From the NCBI RefSeq assembly GCF_000472905.1, contig NZ_AXAR01000010.1, forward strand, positions 105-64,104: a stretch of DNA of 64,000 bases. Reading direction: 5' to 3'. The position numbers were made by a program, and so were the translations under genes. The stretch comes from Alicyclobacillus pomorum DSM 14955. Lineage in GTDB: Bacteria; Bacillota; Bacilli; Alicyclobacillales; Alicyclobacillaceae. Positions within the stretch are counted from its first letter, which is position 1, and every line of letters starts with the position of its first letter. The notes beneath the pieces were generated by a model. It searched no databases, was not told the DNA's origin, and worked only from the letters and a program-made list of their open reading frames with translations. This document shows, in pieces, positions 53,959 through 62,435 of this stretch.

Positions 53959-55058
53959 TTTGCAATACGCCTTTCTCTTACCCTCATGTAGCTTCTGAGC
54001 CACATGAAAGGCATGAGACTAAAGAACATCAACTCAAATGCTGTAACAATGACTCCGTAAACATCATTGAATCGTTCGCTATTACTCGGTAGGGTGGTAA
54101 GCAATAACACAGTCGTAAATATGAAGATCAGTGCTTGTCGCTGATATGGTTTCGTGTAATGAGACAATACATAGTAGGCTCCGTACGCATATAGATTCAC
54201 CGCGGATACGACCGAAATCAATACGGGTAGCAGGAAAATCAAATCCAATCGTTCCAGGAATGGACCTGTCAATTTTTGAATTCGAATCATCTCTAACACA
54301 GGCCACTGTAACGAGGAAGCTTCGAACGGTCCCAAAACAGCCAACACGGCGAGTAAGTTCAATGCATGCAACAAGACAATGCCGATGCTCGCGTAAACAA
54401 AGCTACGATTTGAATTGTCAGCAGACATGCCAAATTTTTTAAAAATAGGAAGATATACGACAAGAAGAATCAGACCGGGTAAAAGCTGCATGACTCTCGG
54501 CGCGGAGTGAACGACAGGCTTCCAAGTCGTTGGTACAGCAGGTAGTAAATTTGAAAAATCCGAAGTTCGAAAGGAAATCAACAGCAAGATGGTGGCCAAA
54601 ATGAAAGCAGGCCAAAACAGTACAATCTGAAATCGGAGCATGGCCTCGAATCCTGCACTCAGCAGTTGAACCGAGACGAAAAGGCTCAACAGAACCAACG
54701 CCACGGTGGGAGTGTAGGGCAGCGCTGCGTAATGAATCAATGACACACCCAACAAAAGAGATTTTCCAGTATAAGTTAACAAAGTGCCTATCAGGGACAC
54801 ATTGAGAACGGCGCCAACCTTTTGACCGAAAAAATAATCAAACATGGTGCAGCCAGCGAATTCCTTCGGCATGCTTTGCATCAGACGAATCATCAGCAAA
54901 CCAACCCCAAACATGAGCAGCACATACAAAGTAAACAGAGCCCATACCGCCGAGTGGAGCTCCTCAGTCCAAGAGGGGATCCATTCTGCCGTACCCGTTC
55001 CCAATAAACATTCAAATAGCAGAATGGCCAATACGTTCCGGTTGACTTGCTTCATCAT
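53955..55058 (-). CDS. GerB-type germinant receptor permease-like subunit
   Basis: 367 residues, about ten helices, amino-acid/polyamine permease fold as in GerAB. Probable ligand-binding subunit; the ligand cannot be inferred. Overlaps gerA-type and gerC-type genes by 4 bp on both sides. Start ATG 55058. Confidence 0.93.
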   Translation of the reverse strand: MMKQVNRNVLAILLFECLLGTGTAEWIPSWTEELHSAVWALFTLYVLLMFGVGLLMIRLMQSMPKEFAGCTMFDYFFGQKVGAVLNVSLIGTLLTYTGKSLLLGVSLIHYAALPYTPTVALVLLSLFVSVQLLSAGFEAMLRFQIVLFWPAFILATILLLISFRTSDFSNLLPAVPTTWKPVVHSAPRVMQLLPGLILLVVYLPIFKKFGMSADNSNRSFVYASIGIVLLHALNLLAVLAVLGPFEASSLQWPVLEMIRIQKLTGPFLERLDLIFLLPVLISVVSAVNLYAYGAYYVLSHYTKPYQRQALIFIFTTVLLLTTLPSNSERFNDVYGVIVTAFELMFFSLMPFMWLRSYMRVRERRIAK

Positions 55059-56497
55059 GCTTTACTCCTCTTCGTTCGATACGTGGCTCTCCGCAACCAA
55101 CTACGAGGACTCCAGTACGTAGCGGGTCGGGAGGTCGTGACCTGAACAGGGGGTCGAACCAGCGTGTCTTTCAAGTCCGGAACATTCATTTGTGAAAAGG
55201 GTGTCAAATACGGTACGCCAAAGGATTTCAACGTCGACAAATGGGCACACAAGATGAGTGCAAACCCCAAAGTGCCAATAATTCCAAACAACGACGTGGC
55301 CATCAACATGGGAAAACGTATCATTCGAGTAACAAAAGCGGCTTCGTAGTTCGGAATGGCAAATGCACCGAGCGCCGTCAGAGCGACAGCGATGACCATC
55401 ATCGGACTGACAATGCCGGCTTGCACCGCAATATTGCCAATCACTAAGCCACCGACAATCGCATAGGATTGTCCCATTTGATGAGGCATTCGATTGCCTG
55501 CTTCGCGAACCAACTCCACCATGAGCTCCATAAACAGAGCTTCCATCACAATCGGTAAAGGAATTCCTTCCCGCGTTGCGGCCAACTGCAGCACCATGGT
55601 CAACGGAATCAACTCAGGATTATACATGGTGAGCGCGATGTACAAAGATGGAGCAAAAATAGATACCATCAAGGCAAATATCCGAATCAGACGGAGTACT
55701 GTGCCTGACCACCATCGTTGTGAGTAATCATCTGTCGTTTGAAAAAACGAGACCATGACGGCGGGAGCTAACAGCACAAAAGGCGTCCCGTCCGCTAAAA
55801 TGGCGATTCTCCCCTCCAGCAAGGCGGCTACTGTTTTGTCCGGGCGCTCTGTTGATTGTATCTGTGGATACGGGCTCCAGGGATTATCTTCAATCCACTG
55901 CTCCAAAACACCATTTTCGAGCAGACCATCAATTTTCACCCGCTGGATGCGCTCAGTCGCTTCTCGAACAATGTCTGGATGGGCCAAGTCACGTACATAC
56001 GCCAACAGCACCGTGGTTCGCGTCCGTTCTCCGATAATAAATTTGTCGAAGATGAGTTTTGGATCCTTAAGCCTCGTACGCAGAAGAGACACATTGGTAT
56101 CAATGGATTCCGTGAACCCATCTCGAGGACCGCGTATGGCGATATCCGTCGATGGTTCCTGAGGCTGTCTTCGACTGAGCCCTTGCACCCCCACGATGAT
56201 GTACTCTCTTTGCAAGCACAAGACAGCGTAATTGGCAAACAGAGCCTTCACAGCGTCATCGACGTTCGAGACCCGTTTGATATCTGACAATCGCAACGTA
56301 TTGTCCAACCAATCCGACACATCGCCCCGCCGCTGGCGAGGTATGTGAGTGAGCGGCCCCAATAACCGTTCCTCTACCCTTGTTAGGTCAACAATGGTGG
56401 AAATGAATACGACATCCATGCGGGCATTTGGTATCGGTCGCACCACGACGTCAAATGACGGATCTATGCTCTTTAAAAGCTGCTGCGTCGTTTTCAA
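55055..56497 (-). CDS. GerA-type germinant receptor subunit
   Basis: 480 residues. N-terminal soluble domain (to about 250) with IDGLLENGVLEQWIEDNPWSPYPQIQSTERPDK and the C-terminal membrane domain of about five helices with REGIPLPIVMEALFMELMVELVREAG and GGLVIGNIAVQAGIVSPMMVI, the GerA/SpoVAF signature. TTG start with GGGAG. First gene of the gerA-B-C operon, expected to be a forespore transcript. Confidence 0.94.
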   Translation of the reverse strand: MKTTQQLLKSIDPSFDVVVRPIPNARMDVVFISTIVDLTRVEERLLGPLTHIPRQRRGDVSDWLDNTLRLSDIKRVSNVDDAVKALFANYAVLCLQREYIIVGVQGLSRRQPQEPSTDIAIRGPRDGFTESIDTNVSLLRTRLKDPKLIFDKFIIGERTRTTVLLAYVRDLAHPDIVREATERIQRVKIDGLLENGVLEQWIEDNPWSPYPQIQSTERPDKTVAALLEGRIAILADGTPFVLLAPAVMVSFFQTTDDYSQRWWSGTVLRLIRIFALMVSIFAPSLYIALTMYNPELIPLTMVLQLAATREGIPLPIVMEALFMELMVELVREAGNRMPHQMGQSYAIVGGLVIGNIAVQAGIVSPMMVIAVALTALGAFAIPNYEAAFVTRMIRFPMLMATSLFGIIGTLGFALILCAHLSTLKSFGVPYLTPFSQMNVPDLKDTLVRPPVQVTTSRPATYWSPRSWLRRATYRTKRSKA

Positions 56498-56577
56498 GTG
56501 ACATGTGCTCCCTGAGAATTGAATGATCAGCTCGTCGCACGCTTATAGATTCCCAACCCTGGTGTAAATTACACAAC

Positions 56578-56607
56578 GAAGGGAGGCACCATCTGGCACC
56601 TCCCTTC
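56578..56607 (-). terminator. Hairpin after sbcC
   Basis: Nine perfect base pairs (GAAGGGAGG / CCTCCCTTC) with inner partial pairing, 56 nt beyond the sbcC stop. Weak T-run, in the 165-bp gap before the ger operon. Confidence 0.55.
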
Positions 56608-56662
56608 ATGCATCGTGGTATTTTCAAGTTGCTCGACTATCACCGTGCTTGCGCTTTATACC

Positions 56663-59600
56663 TCAAGCCCGTTCCACAGAGACGCGTGTCCCCCGCCCCG
56701 CGGGTTCCGCTGGGTGCACCACCAAGCGCCGCTGCAGTCGCTGTCGAAGTTCTGGCACGTGGCTGATGACACCAATGGTCATGTTCTCCATGTGCAGCTT
56801 TTCGAGCGTGTTCATCACCACGTCCAGCAGTTCCGGATCCAACGTACCAAATCCTTCGTCCAGGAAGAAAAATTCCAGCGGATATTGGCCTTGCAACTGA
56901 ATTTGCGTGGACAGGGCCAATGCGAGTGACAACGACGTGAGGAACGTCTCACCACCAGATAATGTGGTGGCCGGTCTCCGCACGCCTCCGTTAAAGTCGT
57001 CGCGCATCACGAATCGCCCGTCGGCTGAGAGTTCCAATGCGTAGCGGTTGCGCGTGAGCTGTTTCAGCCGTTCCGACGCGTGCTGCGCCACAAACTCCAA
57101 CTGCTCTTCCGCCACGAATTCCACAAAGCGGTTCCCGCTCAACACCTGGCGCAATGTGGTCAGCTGCCCGACCAACTCGGCGCACTGTACGCGCCTCGCT
57201 TCAAGCTTCTTCCACGACTCGTGCCGCTTGCAGACGTCTGTGAGCGCCTCCTGCGCCGCCCCCACTGCCGATACGGCGTCCTTCCACCGCCTGTCTGCAT
57301 CTGCGAGCCGCTCCTGTACCTGCTGCCATTCCTCCGGTTGGATTCTCGTGTCGCCAAGCTGGGCCAACAGTGGCTCTCTCTGCGCTTCTAACCGCTTCAT
57401 CCCATTGGCGTACGCCTGTACCCGCGCCTGCCGTTCTTCGAACTCTGCATCATCCAACATCGCGTCTTCCGCTTCCGCCACCGTGACGAACTGGTGCTCC
57501 TGCAGTTTTTCCGCCAGCGCGGCCTCGGCCCTCTCGTACTGCGTCGTGAGTTGTTCCAGCCGGGTCCGCGCCACAGCCACATCTTTTTCCATGGTGCGCA
57601 GTGTTTCTTCCGAGTCACGGTAGGCCGCTTCCGCCGTTGCCACATCATCCGACAATTTCTGCAGCGTTTGCTGCACCGTCTCCAGCACGACTGCCGGAGA
57701 CTGCTCGCCGGCCCGCTCTCGAATGGCCGATTCCAGGCTTTTGACCCGCTCCGTCCGTCCTCGAACTTCGACTTCCACTTGCGCAACCGCCACTTGTACC
57801 TCTGTGAGCTTGGCGTTCTGCCTGTTCTGCTCGGCGGCGAGGCGCGCCATCTCCGCCTCCAGTTGATCTACCTCGCGTTTTGCACCATCCACAAGTTCGT
57901 CGTCCGCCGCGATTTGATCCACTTGGCGCTGAAGCCACGCTGTCCACGCGTCACTCTGCACGTCCAGGTCCGGCACGCCTTCTGCATCCACCAGCTCTGC
58001 TTCCAGGCGCTGCTTTGCCTCCAGAAGCCGCGTTTCCGCCGCCTGGCGCTGCCGCTCAAGCCTGTCCACCTCTTCCCGCAGACTCTTGGCTTCCGAAGCC
58101 AGGCTCGCGACCACAATCCGCTGCTCATTTGCGGCGTCCCGCGTCGCTTGTCGGCGCTCCGTCAGCGCCTCATGCGCCTGCATCCACTGCTGTGCCGCTT
58201 GCTCGTCCGCTGCGAGGCGCTTGGCCTCTGCGTCAACCCACGCGCGCAAGGCCGCTGCATTCGCGACGTGTGCGTCGTCGCGAATGTCACGCACCCGGAT
58301 CTGCACGTCTTGGAACGTCCCGTCTGCCGCCTGCAACGAACTCTCCGCCTGCCGCAGCGCCGCCTCCGCTTCCATGCGCAATCGCTCCAGCGAATGAGCC
58401 TCGTTCTTTGCACTCTCTAACGCACCGCGCGCGGCATCCAGGTCTGCCGTCACTTGCGCCATCACCTCAGGAGACCGGTCGTGTACGTGCGCTGGCTGCG
58501 GATGCGCCGCCGATCCACACACAGGACACGGCTCCCCGTCCCGCAACCCGCTCGCCAACAGCGCGGCGGCCATTTGCTGCTGGACAGCGTCGCGTCGGCG
58601 CTCCAGTTCCGCCACCTGCGTCTCCCATTGCTCGCGGTCGCGTATCTTGGCCGCAAGCGCATCCGTCCGCTCCTGCAGCTCGCTGGCCCACCGCATCTGC
58701 GCCTGCAGCGCCGAATCTTTCTGCGCCTCAACCGATTCCATCTGTCGCAGCAGATCACGAATTCGCTGCAAATCGGCCTCCGCCCGCCGGACGTCGTCCA
58801 GGGCTCGGTGGGGAATGGCCTCGTGTTGCTCGAGGGCGCTCTGCACTTCTGCTGCCTCTTGTTCCAGCGCCCTGAGCGTCGCTTCGGCGACTTCGCAACG
58901 CGTGGTGGTCTGGGTCCATGTCGCGGATCGATCCGCGAGTGCCTCACCAGACTCCTCCCATTCACGCCGTACATGCACATAGTGATCCGTCAACTGACGC
59001 CAGGACTGCACGCGGAGGCGCCGCCCCGGAGACACCGTGCGCTCCCGAATGTAGCCTTGCAACTCCGCTTTCCGCGCAGCCGCCGCCGCAAGGGTTTGCT
59101 CGAGTTCCGCCACCTCGTTCCGAAGTTGCGTTTGCTTGCGCGTAAGCTCGGCGTGTTCCTTCCGGAACGCTTCCAGTTCCTTGGATAATGCCCGCCACTC
59201 CTGCTCCCAAAGGAGTGCTTCCTCAAGTTCCTTCTGGCGGTGGCGAAGCTGCGGTTCCTGTGTTTGCTGCTCGGCTTTGGCGCGTTCCCAGGCCTGCCGC
59301 AATGACTCAGTCTCCGCCTTTCGAACCTTCGCTTGTGCAGCGAGTTGCCGATATGCACTGTCGGCTTGCTGCATCCGCAAGCACCCCTCGGAAGCTGCCT
59401 GGATAAACGGCGCCACAAGCCGCGCACGCGCTGCGGCTTCCAGTGTACGCTCCCATTGCCGAACCTGGTCTGCCTGTTGTTCGTACGCGCGCAATTGTGC
59501 CTCAATATCCGCCAGTTGTTGTTGTTTCTCCCAGATGGCCCGCGCCTGATCCATCGCTGTACGCGCATCCGTCAGCCGCACCATGGCCGCCTGCTCCGCG

Positions 59601-60283
59601 TTTTGTGCATCCGCCAACGTAGCCTTCGCCGCCTCGACCGCATCCGCAGAGGCGTCGCCGAGCCCTAACTGCTCTGCCGCGAGGACGGCCATTTCCCGTT
59701 CTGCCGCTTCCAACCGGGCCTTGACCTTCTGCTGCAATCCATCTCCGTACTTCTCCAAGGAGAACAGTCGCTGTAACATCTTGTTCCGATCCGCGCCTTT
59801 GAGGTACAAAAACTCCGCGAACTTGCCCTGCGGCAGCACAACCGCGCGCGTGAAGTCCTCCGGTTCCAGGCCGAGCACTCGCTTGACCTGCGCAGTGACC
59901 TCCGAGTCTTTATCTGCCAGCACAATGTCCCCCGCTGGGGAGCATTCGATAAAGCGGCTCCGCACGTTTTGGACCGACAATTCGTCGCGACGCCGGTACA
60001 TCCGCTCGGCCCGGTAACGCCGTCTCGGATTCGTCCCAATTTCAAACTCGAAGGCGACCGTGAGCGTCTTCTCCGCGTGGTTGAGGATGCCTCGCGTGTT
60101 GTGCTCTGCGCGTCCGACGGATCCGTACAACGCCAGTGTCATGGCGTCAAGAATCGTCGACTTGCCGCTGCCAGTCGGCCCGAAAATGCCAAACACACCC
60201 GTATCCGACAGTTCTTCAAAGGAAATCTCCTGGGTCTCGCGGAAGCTGTGCAGCCCCGCAATGCTAAGCTTGATGGGCTTCAT
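56663..60283 (-). CDS. sbcC: Exonuclease SbcC (SMC-like ATPase)
   Basis: 1206 residues. N-terminal Walker A GPTGSGKSTILD (residue about 36), long coiled coil, zinc hook CPVCG near residue 586, second coiled coil, and C-terminal signature TLSGGETFLTSLSLALA with Walker B FFFLDEGFGTLD. With SbcD it cleaves DNA hairpins and ends during replication and repair. Coiled-coil arms are Gln/Glu/Ala-rich. It overlaps sbcD by 4 bp and is slightly longer than the roughly 1130 residues of B. subtilis. Confidence 0.96.
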   Translation of the reverse strand: MKPIKLSIAGLHSFRETQEISFEELSDTGVFGIFGPTGSGKSTILDAMTLALYGSVGRAEHNTRGILNHAEKTLTVAFEFEIGTNPRRRYRAERMYRRRDELSVQNVRSRFIECSPAGDIVLADKDSEVTAQVKRVLGLEPEDFTRAVVLPQGKFAEFLYLKGADRNKMLQRLFSLEKYGDGLQQKVKARLEAAEREMAVLAAEQLGLGDASADAVEAAKATLADAQNAEQAAMVRLTDARTAMDQARAIWEKQQQLADIEAQLRAYEQQADQVRQWERTLEAAARARLVAPFIQAASEGCLRMQQADSAYRQLAAQAKVRKAETESLRQAWERAKAEQQTQEPQLRHRQKELEEALLWEQEWRALSKELEAFRKEHAELTRKQTQLRNEVAELEQTLAAAAARKAELQGYIRERTVSPGRRLRVQSWRQLTDHYVHVRREWEESGEALADRSATWTQTTTRCEVAEATLRALEQEAAEVQSALEQHEAIPHRALDDVRRAEADLQRIRDLLRQMESVEAQKDSALQAQMRWASELQERTDALAAKIRDREQWETQVAELERRRDAVQQQMAAALLASGLRDGEPCPVCGSAAHPQPAHVHDRSPEVMAQVTADLDAARGALESAKNEAHSLERLRMEAEAALRQAESSLQAADGTFQDVQIRVRDIRDDAHVANAAALRAWVDAEAKRLAADEQAAQQWMQAHEALTERRQATRDAANEQRIVVASLASEAKSLREEVDRLERQRQAAETRLLEAKQRLEAELVDAEGVPDLDVQSDAWTAWLQRQVDQIAADDELVDGAKREVDQLEAEMARLAAEQNRQNAKLTEVQVAVAQVEVEVRGRTERVKSLESAIRERAGEQSPAVVLETVQQTLQKLSDDVATAEAAYRDSEETLRTMEKDVAVARTRLEQLTTQYERAEAALAEKLQEHQFVTVAEAEDAMLDDAEFEERQARVQAYANGMKRLEAQREPLLAQLGDTRIQPEEWQQVQERLADADRRWKDAVSAVGAAQEALTDVCKRHESWKKLEARRVQCAELVGQLTTLRQVLSGNRFVEFVAEEQLEFVAQHASERLKQLTRNRYALELSADGRFVMRDDFNGGVRRPATTLSGGETFLTSLSLALALSTQIQLQGQYPLEFFFLDEGFGTLDPELLDVVMNTLEKLHMENMTIGVISHVPELRQRLQRRLVVHPAEPAGRGTRVSVERA

Positions 60284-61539
60284 CCCGCAACCTCCTCCGT
60301 GTCCTCCGCCGCGGGTGCGTCTGCCGGCTCGTCCGCCACCAGTTCCAAGAACAGTTGGACCAGTCCATCATCCGGTGTGTACCCTTTCTGCCGTTCGAAA
60401 AAACGCACAAACATTTCGTCCATCGGCAGGTTCTTGCGCTCCGCAGCCGTGACCGCATTCACACCCTCCACCTGAAACACCGGCCGGATGTTGACGAAGC
60501 CCGGGTGAATGGTGCGGAGCATGTGCGTTTCTTCCATCGTCAGCGGATCTTTGAGGTGGATCTCCAAATCAATCCAGGCATTGGCATCCCGGCCTTCCTC
60601 CACCCACTGCACCACCTGCGAAAGACCTTCTTTCGCCGTCCAACGCACGAGCGGCTTGCCGGAAGCCAGAAACACTTCCCGAATGTCCGCTGGACGCCCC
60701 GGTTGGACATCGAGGACCACCACAGATTTGCTGTAGCCGACCTCGGAAAAACTGTACGCCAAGGGCGATCCGGCGTACCGCGTCGGCACCGGTGCGCCTG
60801 CCACCACCTGCGGTCGGTGCAGGTGTCCGAGCGCCACGTACTGCGCACGCCCCGGGAACGCATCCGGGTCCACCGCATACGTGCCGCCGACCTGAATCTG
60901 CACTTCCGAGTCGGACTCGATGCCGCCCCGAACGAACAAGTGGCTCATGGCGAGGTTGACTGCGTCGGATTTGAAATGACGGGCAAGGTGGGAAAACATC
61001 TGTGCAATGCGGTCATTGTACTGTTCCACCCACTCCGCCTCGTCTAAACTTTGTGTGAGCAATTCCTTCAAACGCGCCTCCGATGGGTACGGCAACGCGG
61101 CAATCACTGCCGTGTGGTCACACCCCGGCACGGCCAGTTCAAGCCATGACGGGCCTGCGGCGACACGCCACGGCCTGCTTGGATTCGGCGTCTGTGCAGA
61201 CAGCGCCTGATGCGGCAGCCCGATTAACGTCATGCCCAGCTTCTCTGCAAGCGGAGACGCCGCTGCCATCCGCTCCGGGTTGTCGTGGTTGCCTGCAATC
61301 GCGACGATGCCGCGCGTTCCGCCAGCCGACAGCTTATCCAACGCTTCATAGAACAGTTCTTCCGCCTCCGCGCTGGGATTCACCGTCTGAAATACGTCCC
61401 CCGCCATCAATACGAGGTCAATGCGCTCGTCATCGCAAATCCCCGCCAGCTCATCGACAAACTGTCGCTGTTCGGGAATTCTATCTCGCCCTTCCAACGT
61501 CTTTCCAAAGTGCCAATCTGCTGTATGTAACACTCTCAT
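60280..61539 (-). CDS. sbcD: Exonuclease SbcD (metallophosphoesterase)
   Basis: 419 residues. Mre11-type nuclease with HTADWHFGK, LMAGDVFQTVNPS, IAGNHDNPERM, MSHLFVRGG and LGHLHRPQ metal-site motifs all intact. C-terminal capping and helical region, acidic Ala/Glu-rich tail. Overlaps sbcC by 4 bp. ATG at 61539. Confidence 0.96.
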   Translation of the reverse strand: MRVLHTADWHFGKTLEGRDRIPEQRQFVDELAGICDDERIDLVLMAGDVFQTVNPSAEAEELFYEALDKLSAGGTRGIVAIAGNHDNPERMAAASPLAEKLGMTLIGLPHQALSAQTPNPSRPWRVAAGPSWLELAVPGCDHTAVIAALPYPSEARLKELLTQSLDEAEWVEQYNDRIAQMFSHLARHFKSDAVNLAMSHLFVRGGIESDSEVQIQVGGTYAVDPDAFPGRAQYVALGHLHRPQVVAGAPVPTRYAGSPLAYSFSEVGYSKSVVVLDVQPGRPADIREVFLASGKPLVRWTAKEGLSQVVQWVEEGRDANAWIDLEIHLKDPLTMEETHMLRTIHPGFVNIRPVFQVEGVNAVTAAERKNLPMDEMFVRFFERQKGYTPDDGLVQLFLELVADEPADAPAAEDTEEVAG

Positions 61540-61622
61540 CGAGTTATCCTCCGTTCAGAATCCGTGTTAGTTCAGTTCCCCGTAAACACACGAAACCCCT
61601 GCTGGAATTCACAGGGGTTATC

Positions 61623-61673
61623 AGCGATTTGCAAAATCACGACGAAGAACTCAAGAGGAGATTGTAAATTGCT
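61623..61673. repeat. Palindromic intergenic repeat, copy D (short)
   Basis: AGCGATTTGCAAAAT at one end, CTCAAGAGGAGATTGTAAATTGCT at the other; the termini are inverted (AGCGATTTGCAA / TTGTAAATTGCT) but the middle is shorter than in copies A and B. Confidence 0.6.
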
Positions 61674-61802
61674 CGTAAAAATGATGCCATGCATACTAGC
61701 GTTAGAACCATGACTTCCCTTTGGGTGTGAGAGGATGGCGACGATGCTTCACCTTGTCCCACCCGTGGGCCTTCTTGTGCTTGTACTCACGCACTCGCTG
61801 CG

Positions 61803-62300
61803 CTATATTCTTACAGGCTGTTCCACCAATGCCCACTCTGTGCGAAGGGGCCTCATTTCGTAGTCCACGATGTCCCCGTATTCCGCCCCATCTTGGATGA
61901 ACGTAAACGCGTGCTCCACAGGCGGATTTGCTCCAAGCACTTCCGGCAGGAAGTACGGTAGCGTCGTCGTGGCATCAGGAGAGGTCATCACCCACAGCAG
62001 TGACTTCCACTCCAATTCGCCTTCCTCCGACGCTCGGATTTCACCGGACGAGCTTTCTGCTGTGAATACGTACATGCCACTCTCCTGATTGAATGAAACG
62101 ATGCCGCGAAACGCGACGTTTCGAACGCGCAATCCGGTTTCTTCTCTCACTTCTCGAATGCAGGCAGCAAGCGGTGATTCACCGGGTTCAATTTTGCCTC
62201 CGACGCCGTTCCACTTGTCTTTATTGGGATCTTTTTTCCGATGGATCATCAGGATCTGGTGGTTGCGTTGAATGAAACATATGGTGTACGGCAGTCGCAT
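61803..62300 (-). CDS. Nudix hydrolase (MutT/8-oxo-dGTP type)
   Basis: 165 residues from ATG 62300 (AGGAGG upstream; the frame is open to 62369). Nudix box GGKIEPGESPLAACIREVREETGL is complete. N-terminal YTICFIQRNHQILMIHRKKDPNKDKWNGVGG matches the MutT/YtkD-like subgroup of 8-oxo-dGTPases. Lies alone between two repeat copies. Confidence 0.93.
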   Translation of the reverse strand: MRLPYTICFIQRNHQILMIHRKKDPNKDKWNGVGGKIEPGESPLAACIREVREETGLRVRNVAFRGIVSFNQESGMYVFTAESSSGEIRASEEGELEWKSLLWVMTSPDATTTLPYFLPEVLGANPPVEHAFTFIQDGAEYGDIVDYEMRPLRTEWALVEQPVRI

Positions 62301-62407
62301 GTCGTCCTCCTGAATCCTGGAGCCGTTCCGTTCTATGATTGCCGGACGTGCTCGGCGGTTTGCCAACATCTATAGACACAAGTCCAGTGATTTGTCAACA
62401 AAGATAC

Positions 62408-62435
62408 AAGCGATTTGCAAAATTCCACCAGAGTC
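62408..62435. repeat. Palindromic intergenic repeat, partial copy E
   Basis: AAGCGATTTGCAAAATTCC, matching one arm of the repeat family, immediately beyond the stop codon of the BTAD regulator gene. Confidence 0.45.

Noticed and set aside
57880-58875. 331-codon plus-strand frame within sbcC
   Set aside because: Low-complexity Ala/Pro/Arg product, antisense to the coiled-coil arms of SbcC.
61700-61790. 30-codon basic frame (minus strand) after the Nudix gene
   Set aside because: Begins at a GTG with no convincing ribosome site and shows no motif; likely chance.
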